NCBI GenBank assembly: GCA_016124315.1
Contig: WGNW01000020.1
Span: 22,208 to 86,207, forward strand
From: Alphaproteobacteria bacterium
GTDB taxonomy: Bacteria; Pseudomonadota; Alphaproteobacteria; SMXS01
DNA length: 64,000 bases
Direction: 5' to 3'
A program made the translations under genes and the position numbers. This document shows, piece after piece, positions 16,248 to 24,171 of this stretch. How positions within the stretch are numbered: position 1 is the stretch's first letter; every line of letters starts with the position of its first letter. A model generated the notes under the pieces. The model saw only the letters and a program-made list of their open reading frames with translations, made no database searches and was not told the DNA's origin.

Positions 16248-17618
16248 ATGAATCCATCCGATCTGACGCGCGGCAGGGCCAGCCCCTCCGTCCAGGACCT
16301 GATCCACAAGGACGGGCAGCCGGTGCCGGACGTCTTCGAGCTGGAGAGCCCGTGCTACCTGGGCAGCGACGACATTCCCTTCGAGCGCTACACCAGCCGG
16401 GCGTTCTTCGACCGGGAGATGGAGAGGATGTGGCCGCACGTCTGGCAATGGGCCTGCCGCGAGGAGCACATCCCCGAGCCGGGCGACTACTACGTCTACG
16501 AGGTGGGCCCCCATTCCGTGCTGATCGTCCGCGGCGACGACATGTCGGTCAACGCCTACGTCAACTCGTGCCTGCACCGCGGCACCAAGTTCGCCATGGG
16601 CGGGATGACCGGCAGCGTCGGCGAACTGCGCTGCCCGTTCCACGGCTGGACGTGGTCCCTCGACGGCGCGCTCAAGCGCATTCCCTACGGCTGGGACGCC
16701 CCGCACGTCCAGGACCGGGACTTCTCGCTGCCGCGGGTGGGCGTCGGCCTGTGGGGCGGCTTCGTCTTCGTCAACCCGGACCCGGAGGCGATGCCGTTCG
16801 AGGACTACATCGCGCCGATCCCCGAGCACTTCGCCAATTTCGACATGGCGGGACGCTTCGTCGAGCTGCACATCGAGAAGGAACTGCACTGCAACTGGAA
16901 GGCGGCCAAGGAAGCCTTCGTCGAGAACTACCACACCCAGGAGACCCATCCGCAGCTGCTGTTCGGCGCCGATGACGAGGGCACCCAGTACGACGTGTTC
17001 AACGACAACGTGTCGCGCTTCCTGTGCGCCTTCGGCGTCTCCAGCCAGCTCATCCAGCCCCGGCCGACCGAGCAGGAGATGGTCGACACCATGCTGGTGG
17101 GCAACCGCGCCGTCCTCGGCGACGATCTGGTGGTCGGCGAGGGCGAATCCGCTCGGATGGTCATGGCCCGCGTGCTGCGCAAGGTGCTGGGCGAGACCTA
17201 CGGCGTCGACCTCGGCCGCTACACCGACACGGAGATGATCGACGTCTCCCAGTACGGCCTGTTCCCCAACATGATCCTGTTCCCGCAGCTTTCGCTGCCT
17301 ATGGTCTATCGCTTCCGGCCGCTGGGTTCGGACCCGGACCGCTCCCTGTTCGAGCTGCTCGTCCTGCGGCCGGTGCCCGACGGCGCCGCGCGGCCGGCCC
17401 CGGCCGAGCCGTTCCGGCTCGCCGAGCCCGACAGCTTCACCACCGTGCCCGGATTCGATCCGACCCTGGGGCACGTGTATGATCAGGACACCGGCAATCT
17501 GCGGGCGCAGCAGGAAGGCTTCCACGCCGCGCGCAAGAAGGGCGAGACCCTGCTGAACTATCAGGAGGTCCGGGTCCGCCTGATGCACCAGACGCTGGAC
17601 AAGTACCTGCGCGACTGA
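16248..17618 (+). CDS. Rieske non-heme iron oxygenase, alpha subunit (paralogue 2)
   Basis: 456 aa from ATG 16248 after GGGGAGGAAACGGGAG. Rieske ligands are in CLHRGTK and CPFHGW; the mononuclear iron site is in EAFVENYHTQETH. It aligns throughout with the oxygenase at 9510-10892 (N-terminal SVQDL..., VWQWACREEHIPE and the HVYDQDTGN tail), so the two came from duplication and probably act on related substrates or successive positions. It lies 47 bp after the TonB receptor and is the likely second gene of that operon. No dedicated ferredoxin or reductase is present. Confidence 0.9.
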   Translation: MNPSDLTRGRASPSVQDLIHKDGQPVPDVFELESPCYLGSDDIPFERYTSRAFFDREMERMWPHVWQWACREEHIPEPGDYYVYEVGPHSVLIVRGDDMSVNAYVNSCLHRGTKFAMGGMTGSVGELRCPFHGWTWSLDGALKRIPYGWDAPHVQDRDFSLPRVGVGLWGGFVFVNPDPEAMPFEDYIAPIPEHFANFDMAGRFVELHIEKELHCNWKAAKEAFVENYHTQETHPQLLFGADDEGTQYDVFNDNVSRFLCAFGVSSQLIQPRPTEQEMVDTMLVGNRAVLGDDLVVGEGESARMVMARVLRKVLGETYGVDLGRYTDTEMIDVSQYGLFPNMILFPQLSLPMVYRFRPLGSDPDRSLFELLVLRPVPDGAARPAPAEPFRLAEPDSFTTVPGFDPTLGHVYDQDTGNLRAQQEGFHAARKKGETLLNYQEVRVRLMHQTLDKYLRD

Positions 17619-17717
17619 ACCGCGGCGCACGGGGCAGGGGCCGGCGAGGATGCGCCGGGCCGTCATCGAGATATCATCGCCGCTGCGGGAGCGGCGGGAC
17701 GCAAACGGGAGAGCTTC

Positions 17718-18527
17718 ATGGGACGTCTTGAGGGCAAGGCTGCGATCGTCATCGGCGCGTCGGAGCGCGGCAACATGGGCCAGGAGATCGCCCGCCGCTT
17801 TCGCGAGGAGGGCGCGCAGGTCACCGTCGCCAGCCGCAAGGGCGAGGAGCTGGCCCGGTTCGCCGGCGAGATCGGCGGCTTCTCCAAGACCTGCGACATC
17901 ACCCGGCGCGACGACCTGCGGGAGCTTGCCCGGTTCGCCAAGGAGAAGATGGGTAAGGTCGACATCGCCGTGAATTCCACGGGGCTCGCCCTGGGCGGCC
18001 CGTTCCTCGAGTTCAGCGAGCAGGATCTGGACACCATCATCGCCCTGCAGTTCAAGGGATCGTTCTTCTTCCTGCAGGCCATGGTCGAGGCCATGGACCA
18101 GGGCGGCTCGATCATCCAGATCAGCTCGGCGGTCGCCCAGCGGTCGACGACCGTGGACGGCGGCTACGAGGCCTATATGGGCACCAAGGCCGGCATCGAC
18201 CACGTGGTCCGGGCGGTCGCCAACCAGTTCGGGCGGCAGGGCATCCGGGTCAACACCATCGCCGCCGGGCACACCGATACGCCCATGCACAAGGAGAACT
18301 TCGGCGGCGACATTCCCGACTGGATGAAGGCGGCCTTCGCCGACGCCACGCCCATGGGCCGCTACGGCACCTGCGAGGACATCGCCGCCGCCGCCGTGTT
18401 CCTGGCCAGCGACGAGTGCTTCATGACCGGCGAGGACCTGCAGGTGAACGGCGGCCTCACCCTGCGCCGCAATCCGCTGAAGGGCGATCTGGAGCGCTTC
18501 GAGCGCGAATGGCCGGCGCGGGGCTGA
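17718..18527 (+). CDS. Short-chain dehydrogenase/reductase with unusual glycine motif
   Basis: 269-aa SDR. The cofactor loop is GASERGNMG rather than TGxxxGxG, a pattern nearer to the atypical enoyl-reductase-like or extended-loop SDRs, though the rest is classical: NSTGLALGG replaces NNAG, SSAVAQRST supplies the Ser and YMGTK the Tyr-Lys. VASRKGEELAR suggests NADP. It follows the Rieske gene by 99 bp and precedes the KstD-like flavoprotein by 24 bp. The altered motifs hint at a specialised substrate, but cofactor binding is expected. Confidence 0.8.
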   Translation: MGRLEGKAAIVIGASERGNMGQEIARRFREEGAQVTVASRKGEELARFAGEIGGFSKTCDITRRDDLRELARFAKEKMGKVDIAVNSTGLALGGPFLEFSEQDLDTIIALQFKGSFFFLQAMVEAMDQGGSIIQISSAVAQRSTTVDGGYEAYMGTKAGIDHVVRAVANQFGRQGIRVNTIAAGHTDTPMHKENFGGDIPDWMKAAFADATPMGRYGTCEDIAAAAVFLASDECFMTGEDLQVNGGLTLRRNPLKGDLERFEREWPARG

Positions 18528-18551
18528 GAGAACGGCGGGAAGACCAGGGGA

Positions 18552-20198
18552 ATGAGCATGCAGGAATTCGATGTGGTCGTGCTGGGTACCGGCGCGGCGG
18601 GGCTGACGGCTGCGATTCGCGCCCATGACGGCGGCGCCCGGGTCGGGGTGTTCGAGAAGGGCGACAAGCTGGGCGGCACCAGCGCCTGGTCGGGCGGGAT
18701 GATCTGGATCCCGAACAACCACCACATGGCCGAGATCGGCGTGTCCGACAGCGCCGAGGACGCCATGACCTACATCATGTCGCTGTCTCACGGCATGATC
18801 GAGGAGGAACTGGCGCAGGCCTTCGTCGACACCGGCCCCGAGATGGTCCGCTGGATGGAGGAGCACACGCCGGTCCAGTTCCGCATCGTCGAGGGCTTTC
18901 CCGACTACCATCCGGAGTTTCCCTGCGGCAAGACCGAGGGCGGGCGGTCCATGGAGTGTCCGCTGTTCTCGTTCCGCGAACTGGGCGCGTGGGGCGACCG
19001 CATCACCCGCAGCTATTTCTTCACCCTGCCGCTCACCATGGCGGAGTCCACCATCGGCGGCGGCGTCTATGGCGGCGTTCCCGCCGAGGAGATCGAGCGC
19101 CGCCAGGCGGCCGGGGAATGGGGCTGCGGCCACTCGCTGATCGGCCGGCTGCTGAAGGGCTGCCTCGACCGCGGCATCGAGCCGGTCACCGGTGCGCGGG
19201 CCGTCGAGCTGGTGATGGAGGACGGCCGCGTCGCCGGCGTTCGGTTCGAAGGCGCGGACGGGCCGTTCCAGGTGCGCAGCCGCGGCGGCGTCGTGCTGGC
19301 CACCGGCGGCTTCGAGTGGAATCCCGAGATGGTGAAGTCGTTCCTGCGCGGCCCGATGACCAGTCCGGTCTCCATTCCCACCAACACGGGCGACGGCCTG
19401 AAGATGTCCATGAAGGCGGGCGCGTCGCTGGGCAACATGCGCGAGGCCTGGTGGATGCCGGCGGTCGAGATCCCCGGCGACCGGGGCGACGGCCGGCCGT
19501 TCCAGTACATCTTCCAGGGCGAGAGGGCGCGGCCCGGCGCCATCATGGTCAACCGCAAGGGCAGGCGGTTCACCAACGAGGCGGCCAACTACAACGCCTT
19601 CGGCGCCGCTTTCCACGTGCAGGACGTGACCCACTTCGAATACGTCAACCTGCCGTGCTGGTCGATCTGCGACCAGGCCTGCATCGACACCTACGGTTTC
19701 ATCCGCACCACGCCGGGCGAGCCGGTGCTGGACTTCGTCACCCGCGCCGACAGCCTGGCCGAGCTGGCCGGCAAGCTGGGCATTCCGGCCGACGCGCTGG
19801 AGGAGACCGTCGCCCGCTGGAACGCCAGCGTCGAGGCGGGCGGGGATCCCGACTTCGGCCGCGGCGACAGCGCCCAGGACAACTGGTGGGGCGACGCGAC
19901 CAAGCGCGGGCTGAAGGAGGCCACGCTGGGCAAGCTCACCAAGCCGCCGTTCTACGCCGTGGAGGTGGCCAGCGGCTCGCTCGGCACCAAGGGCGGCCCG
20001 AAGACCGACACCCAGGCGCGGGTGCTCGACCTGGACGGCGCGCCGATCCCCGGCCTCTACGCCGCCGGCAACGTCATGGCCTCGGCCATGGGCATGACCT
20101 ATGGCGGTGCCGGCGGCACGCTCGGCCCGGGCATGGTGTTCGGCTATCTCGCCGGGCGTCATGCCGCCGAGCGCACGGCAACCCTCGTCAATCGATAG
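18552..20198 (+). CDS. FAD-dependent 3-ketosteroid delta1-dehydrogenase-like oxidoreductase
   Basis: 548 aa. The N-terminus has a Rossmann FAD site (VVVLGTGAAGLTAA); next comes KLGGTSAWSGGMIWIPNN, a signature of the KstD/fumarate-reductase-like group. VVLATGGFEWN lies mid-protein and MTYGGAGGTLGPGMVFGYLAGR near the C-terminus, matching the KstD active-site and FAD-closing loop (YxGAGGTLGP). KstD removes hydrogens next to a ring ketone in steroid degradation. Other cyclic ketones are possible, so I do not assign kstD. Context with Rieske oxygenases and hydroxysteroid-dehydrogenase-like SDRs supports a polycyclic or terpenoid substrate. Cytoplasmic. Confidence 0.75.
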   Translation: MSMQEFDVVVLGTGAAGLTAAIRAHDGGARVGVFEKGDKLGGTSAWSGGMIWIPNNHHMAEIGVSDSAEDAMTYIMSLSHGMIEEELAQAFVDTGPEMVRWMEEHTPVQFRIVEGFPDYHPEFPCGKTEGGRSMECPLFSFRELGAWGDRITRSYFFTLPLTMAESTIGGGVYGGVPAEEIERRQAAGEWGCGHSLIGRLLKGCLDRGIEPVTGARAVELVMEDGRVAGVRFEGADGPFQVRSRGGVVLATGGFEWNPEMVKSFLRGPMTSPVSIPTNTGDGLKMSMKAGASLGNMREAWWMPAVEIPGDRGDGRPFQYIFQGERARPGAIMVNRKGRRFTNEAANYNAFGAAFHVQDVTHFEYVNLPCWSICDQACIDTYGFIRTTPGEPVLDFVTRADSLAELAGKLGIPADALEETVARWNASVEAGGDPDFGRGDSAQDNWWGDATKRGLKEATLGKLTKPPFYAVEVASGSLGTKGGPKTDTQARVLDLDGAPIPGLYAAGNVMASAMGMTYGGAGGTLGPGMVFGYLAGRHAAERTATLVNR

Positions 20199-20226
20199 CC
20201 GTCGGCCACGGATCGGGGAGGAAACG

Positions 20227-21117
20227 GTGCAGCGCTGGACGATCGGAGACGTCACCATCACCCAGGTGGTGGAAACCACCTTCCAGGGGCTGGAGGGCTT
20301 CCTGCCCGACGCCACGCCCGAGGCGGTGCTGCCGCTCGATTGGCTGCGGCCCCATTTCATCACCGAGGAGGGCATCCTCCGGTTCAGCATCCACGCCTTC
20401 GTGATCGACACCGGCCGGCGCCGGATCATCGTCGACACCTGCGTCGGCAACCACAAGCCGCGGGAATTCTTCCCCGACTGGCACATGCTCCAGACCGACT
20501 TCCTGCGCAGGCTCGAGGACGCCGGCTATCCGCGCGAAAGCATCGACACCGCGCTGTGCACCCATCTCCACCTGGATCACGTGGGCTGGAACACCATGCT
20601 GGTGGACGGCGAGTGGGTGCCGACGTTCCCGAACGCCCGCTATCTCATCGAGCGCACGGAACTGGCCTACACGGACGGCGGATCGGACGACGCCGAGATG
20701 GAGCCGTGGCTGCGCGACATGAACGCGACCGTCATCGCCGATTCCATCCGTCCGGTGATGGACGCCGGGCTGGTCGACCGGGTCGGGTCCGACCACCGCA
20801 TCTGCGACGAGGTCGAGCTGGTGCCGACGCCGGGGCACACCATCGGTCACGTGAGCGTCAGGGTCGCCTCGCGGGGCGCGTCGGCGCTGATCACCGGCGA
20901 CTTCATCCACCATCCCTGCCAGCTCGCTCATCCCGAGTGGTCGGTGACCACCGACTACGATCCGGCCCAGTCCGTGGTCACCCGCCGGGCGCGGTTCTCA
21001 GAGGTGGCCGACACGCCGACGCTGGTGCTGGGCACCCATTGGCCGGTGCCGAGCGCGGGCTACGTGGCGCGCAGCGGAGACGCCTGGCGTCTCGACGTCG
21101 AGGGAGGGAAGGAATGA
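20227..21117 (+). CDS. Metallo-beta-lactamase-fold hydrolase
   Basis: 296 aa from GTG 20227, with GGGGAGGAAACG just upstream; the open frame continues earlier but inside the flavoprotein gene. The zinc motif is THLHLDHVG, followed by the downstream TPGHTIGHV and GDFIHH ligands and a late GTHWP His. These are the two-metal ligands of MBL-fold hydrolases, related to lactonases and glyoxalase II-like enzymes. In this setting ring-cleavage lactones or esters are plausible substrates. Its stop overlaps the start of the next gene by ATGA, so the two are coupled. Confidence 0.8.
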   Translation: MQRWTIGDVTITQVVETTFQGLEGFLPDATPEAVLPLDWLRPHFITEEGILRFSIHAFVIDTGRRRIIVDTCVGNHKPREFFPDWHMLQTDFLRRLEDAGYPRESIDTALCTHLHLDHVGWNTMLVDGEWVPTFPNARYLIERTELAYTDGGSDDAEMEPWLRDMNATVIADSIRPVMDAGLVDRVGSDHRICDEVELVPTPGHTIGHVSVRVASRGASALITGDFIHHPCQLAHPEWSVTTDYDPAQSVVTRRARFSEVADTPTLVLGTHWPVPSAGYVARSGDAWRLDVEGGKE

Positions 21118-21458
21118 TCATCGCCACCGGCCTCATCCGTGTCGCGCCGGCGCAGGTCCATGCGGTCCTCGCCGACCTGCGCGCCGGCATCGCCTACTCC
21201 CTCCAGGAGGACGGCTGCCGGTTCTACACCTTCGCGCTGGAGGACGAGGCGGCCGGCAGCATCCTCACCCTGCAGATCTGGCGCGACGAGGAGGCGCTGG
21301 CGGCGCATCTGTGCAACCCGCACATCCGGAGCCTGCTGGCCAAGTGGGACGGCCAGCTGGACGTCCACACCAAAATCTACGACGCCGACCACGAGCGCCC
21401 CGTCGGCGACTGGCGCAACCCCGAGCTCGGTCCGATGATCGCGGCCAGCCGCAGGTAG
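21114..21458 (+). CDS. ABM-domain (antibiotic-biosynthesis-monooxygenase-like) small protein
   Basis: 114 aa from ATG 21114, overlapping the stop of the MBL hydrolase. The pattern of the dimeric alpha-beta barrel is visible: DLRAGIAYSLQEDGCRFYTFALEDE, then LTLQIWRDEEALAAHLCNPHIRSLL. Members include cofactor-free monooxygenases of aromatic polyketides and proteins of unknown function. The C-terminal tail of about 25 residues after the domain is longer than usual. It probably acts on an intermediate of the surrounding catabolic pathway; reaction not known. Confidence 0.75.
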   Translation: MIIATGLIRVAPAQVHAVLADLRAGIAYSLQEDGCRFYTFALEDEAAGSILTLQIWRDEEALAAHLCNPHIRSLLAKWDGQLDVHTKIYDADHERPVGDWRNPELGPMIAASRR

Positions 21459-21539
21459 CGGTTCCCTCGCCGGTGGACTGGCCGGCGACGGCGGCTATGA
21501 TGAGCGCCGAATGACCATCGCTCTAGGGGAGCACAAGCA

Positions 21540-22811
21540 ATGTCGCAGTGTCCGTTCGCGAAGCCGCAGGACATCAATTTCATGGATCCCGTCGTCCAGG
21601 AGAACTGGTTCGACGCCTATAGCGTGCTGCACCGGGACGCGCCGGTCTACCACATGGCCGACCTGGGCATGTACATCGTCACCAAGTACGACGACCTGGA
21701 CCGGGTGCTGAAGGATCCGGTGACGTTCCCCAACGACTATTCGGCCGAGGCGCAGGAGACGCTGATCCAGCATCCCGAGGCGCAGGAGCTCTACCACACC
21801 GAAGGCTGGCCGCGGCTGATGCCGCTGTCCACCAACCTGCCGGAGCACCGCTCGTTCCGCGGCCTGATCGACCCGTTCTTCACCGCCACGGCGGTGCGCA
21901 AGCGCGAGGCGCTGGTCCAGGAGCGGGTCGACGAACTGATCGACAGCTGGATCGACCGCGGCGAGATCGAGTTCATCAAGGAATTCGCCGAGCCGCTGCC
22001 CATGGCGATCATCGCCGAGGCGCTCGGCTTCCCGCGCGTCGACCTGCCGTCGCTCAAGCGCTGGTCGGCCGCCTGGGTGAAGCCCTGGTCCCGCGGCCTG
22101 ACGCTGGACGAGGAGAAGGAGTGCGTCCGCACCCATATCGAGTTCCAGCACTACATCCACGAGACCATCCAGCGGAAGCGCGGCAATCCGACGGACGACG
22201 TGATCAGCCACCTGGCGACCACCGACTACGACGATCCGCTCACCGGCGAGAGCCGCAAGCTGACCGACCCGGAGATCATCGGCATCAGCGATCACCTGCT
22301 CACCGGCGGCAACGAGACCACCACCTTCGCGCTGGCCAGCGGACTCTGGCTGCTGTTCCGCTACCCGGACGTGTACGAGGAGCTGAAGGCGGACCGCTCC
22401 AAGGTGCGCATCTTCGTCGAGGAGGCGCTGCGCATCGAATCGCCCACCCAGGGGCTGATGCGCATCGCCGCCGAGGACGTGTCGCTGCGCGGCGTCGACA
22501 TTCCCAAGGGCGCGGTCGTCCACGTGCGCTACGGCGCCGGCAACCGCGATCCCGAGCGTTATCCGGATCCGGAGCGGCCGGACCTCAATCGCCGCGCCTC
22601 GGCGGCGCACCTGGCCTTCGGCATCGGCGAGCACATCTGCCCCGGCGCCGCGCTCAGCCGGTTCGAGCAGAACCTCGCCTGGAACGCGCTGCTCGACCGG
22701 CTCGACAACATCCGGCCGGTGCCCGAGAAGGACGACTACACCCACCTGCCGGGCTTCTGGCTGCGGGCGCTCAAGCAGATCCACATGCGCTTCGAGCCAG
22801 CCGTCCGGTAG
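21540..22811 (+). CDS. Cytochrome P450 monooxygenase
   Basis: 423 aa, a normal soluble bacterial P450 length. The heme loop is FGIGEHICPG with Cys367 as thiolate ligand; the I-helix has TGGNETTTFAL (the acid/alcohol pair is replaced by Glu-Thr), and EALR provides the ExxR motif. No ferredoxin or ferredoxin reductase gene lies nearby. It hydroxylates or oxidises a substrate in the same pathway as the Rieske enzymes. A GGGGAG site precedes ATG 21540. CYP family not assigned. Confidence 0.9.
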   Translation: MSQCPFAKPQDINFMDPVVQENWFDAYSVLHRDAPVYHMADLGMYIVTKYDDLDRVLKDPVTFPNDYSAEAQETLIQHPEAQELYHTEGWPRLMPLSTNLPEHRSFRGLIDPFFTATAVRKREALVQERVDELIDSWIDRGEIEFIKEFAEPLPMAIIAEALGFPRVDLPSLKRWSAAWVKPWSRGLTLDEEKECVRTHIEFQHYIHETIQRKRGNPTDDVISHLATTDYDDPLTGESRKLTDPEIIGISDHLLTGGNETTTFALASGLWLLFRYPDVYEELKADRSKVRIFVEEALRIESPTQGLMRIAAEDVSLRGVDIPKGAVVHVRYGAGNRDPERYPDPERPDLNRRASAAHLAFGIGEHICPGAALSRFEQNLAWNALLDRLDNIRPVPEKDDYTHLPGFWLRALKQIHMRFEPAVR

Positions 22812-22823
22812 TCCGGAGGCGGC

Positions 22824-23039
22824 TCAGCCGCGACGGACGGGCAGCCAGAAATATTCAGGATCGCCGGTCAGCGTCTCGGCCATGCCGTCGATGGCGGTGA
22901 TCACGTAGCGGGTCTGGGCGTAGAGCGGGCTGTCGCAGGGCGTGCGCCGGCGCAGCGCGGCGAGCGCCTCCCGGCCGCGCCGCAGGCCCGCCAGGGTCTG
23001 CTGGATATCGTCCTCGCCAAGCATCTGGGTTCCGTACAT
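22824..23039 (-). CDS. Small 71-residue protein of unknown function
   Basis: ATG 23039 is preceded by AAGGAG at good spacing, so this short gene is probably real. The product is hydrophilic with a helical middle (DDIQQTLAGLRRGREALAALRRR) and a compact aromatic end (DPEYFWLPVRRG). No family recognised. It is convergent with the P450 and its promoter region carries TGAACAA and TTGACT, echoing the three cluster operators. Confidence 0.6.
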   Translation of the reverse strand: MYGTQMLGEDDIQQTLAGLRRGREALAALRRRTPCDSPLYAQTRYVITAIDGMAETLTGDPEYFWLPVRRG

Positions 23040-23060
23040 CGACGACTCCTTGTTCGTGTT

Positions 23061-23095
23061 TTGTTCATGTTGATTGCGGATCGCCGGCGAGTCAA
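23061..23095 (-). promoter_or_regulatory. Possible degenerate fourth operator
   Basis: Read leftward, TTGACT (23095-23090) is followed by 22 nt and then TGAACAA (23067-23061); in the three better sites the corresponding distance is 24-25 nt. The left half is poor (CAATCAACA). It precedes the small gene at 23039 by 22 bp. This may be coincidence. Confidence 0.3.
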
Positions 23096-23136
23096 ACGCG
23101 AAAGGGCGAAGGCGCGGCCCCGAAGGAGCGACGGTC

Positions 23137-24054
23137 ATGGAAGGCGCGAACGGGAACGGACGATGGGTGCTGGTCTGCCACGGCGGCGCCGGGCGGTTGA
23201 GGCGAGAGGCGAACGGCGGCGAGCTTGAGGAGATGCGGGCGGCGCTGCGCCGGGCCCTGTCTGACGGCGCCGAAATCCTGCGGGCCGGCGGCCAGGCCCT
23301 CGACGCCGTGCAACGCGCCGTCAGGGTCATGGAGGATTGCCCGCTGCTCAACGCGGGCCGCGGCTCGGTGCTGAACGAGGACGGCTTCGTCGAACTGGAC
23401 GCGGCGCTGATGAACGGCGCCGACCGGGCGGCGGGCGCGGTGGCGGCGGTCCGCACCGTTTGCAATCCCGTCGACCTGGCCCGCGAGGTGATGCGGTCGA
23501 GCCCCCACGTGCTGCTCGTCGGCGATGGCGCCGAGCGCTTCGCCGCGGAGCGGGGAGTGGCGCTCATGTCGCCGGACTACTTCATCACGCCGCAGCGCCG
23601 TCGTGAACTCGCCCGCAGGCGACAGGGCGCCGTGCCGGAGGACGGCTCGTCCAAGGGCACGGTCGGCGCGGTCGCGCTGGACCGCAGCGGCAACCTCGCC
23701 GCGGCCACCTCCACCGGCGGCATGACCGGCAAGCGGGTCGGCCGCGTCGGGGACACGCCGCTGGTCGGCGCCGGCACCTACGCCGAGAACGGCGTCTGCG
23801 CCGTCTCGGCCACCGGGGACGGGGAATATTTCATCCGCGCGACGGCCGCGGCGGCTGTCGCGTCGAGGCTTCGCTACGGCGGTGAGGAGCTGTCGTCGGC
23901 CGCCCGGGCGGTGATCGACGAGATCGCCGGCATGGGCGGGGAAGGCGGCCTCATCGCCGTCGATGCCGCGGGCAATCTGGCCATGCCGTTTTCTGCCGAG
24001 GCCATGCTGCGCGGCTGCGCGGGGCAGGATCGTCCGCCCGAAGTCTGGCTTTAG
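23137..24054 (+). CDS. Isoaspartyl peptidase/L-asparaginase, Ntn-hydrolase family
   Basis: 305 aa from ATG 23137 after GAAGGAG. The sequence starts with WVLVCHGGAG, has LDAVQRAVRVMEDCPLLNAGRGSVLNEDG, and carries the autocatalytic nucleophile in KGTVGAVAL at Thr175, close to Thr179 of E. coli IaaA. The Gly-rich MTGKR and GVGTY-like (GAGTYAE) loops bind the substrate. The enzyme self-cleaves before this Thr and hydrolyses isoaspartyl dipeptides or asparagine. It has no obvious tie to the catabolic genes on either side and may be a housekeeping insert. Confidence 0.9.
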   Translation: MEGANGNGRWVLVCHGGAGRLRREANGGELEEMRAALRRALSDGAEILRAGGQALDAVQRAVRVMEDCPLLNAGRGSVLNEDGFVELDAALMNGADRAAGAVAAVRTVCNPVDLAREVMRSSPHVLLVGDGAERFAAERGVALMSPDYFITPQRRRELARRRQGAVPEDGSSKGTVGAVALDRSGNLAAATSTGGMTGKRVGRVGDTPLVGAGTYAENGVCAVSATGDGEYFIRATAAAAVASRLRYGGEELSSAARAVIDEIAGMGGEGGLIAVDAAGNLAMPFSAEAMLRGCAGQDRPPEVWL

Positions 24055-24084
24055 GACTCCACACGGCGGCGCCCGCGCCGATAG

Positions 24085-24115
24085 ATGTACATGTTAATGG
24101 TACGCTAATATATTA
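24085..24115. promoter_or_regulatory. AT-rich palindromes upstream of the ligase operon
   Basis: ATGTACAT (24085-24092) and TAATATATTA (24106-24115) are perfect palindromes in a locally AT-rich spacer 57-87 bp before the SDR at 24172. The MarR gene at the end of this operon is the natural candidate to bind here. The ATGTAC core also occurs near 45202. Confidence 0.4.
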
Positions 24116-24171
24116 CTTCACGGGCGGCCGCCGGGGAGCCGCTTCGGACCGATGAAAAAAGGGGAGTATCC

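Noticed and set aside
16197..20486. A 1429-residue open frame on the minus strand
   Set aside because: It covers four real rightward genes antisense, is rich in Arg, Gly, Ala and His with no domain, and is a by-product of high GC third positions.
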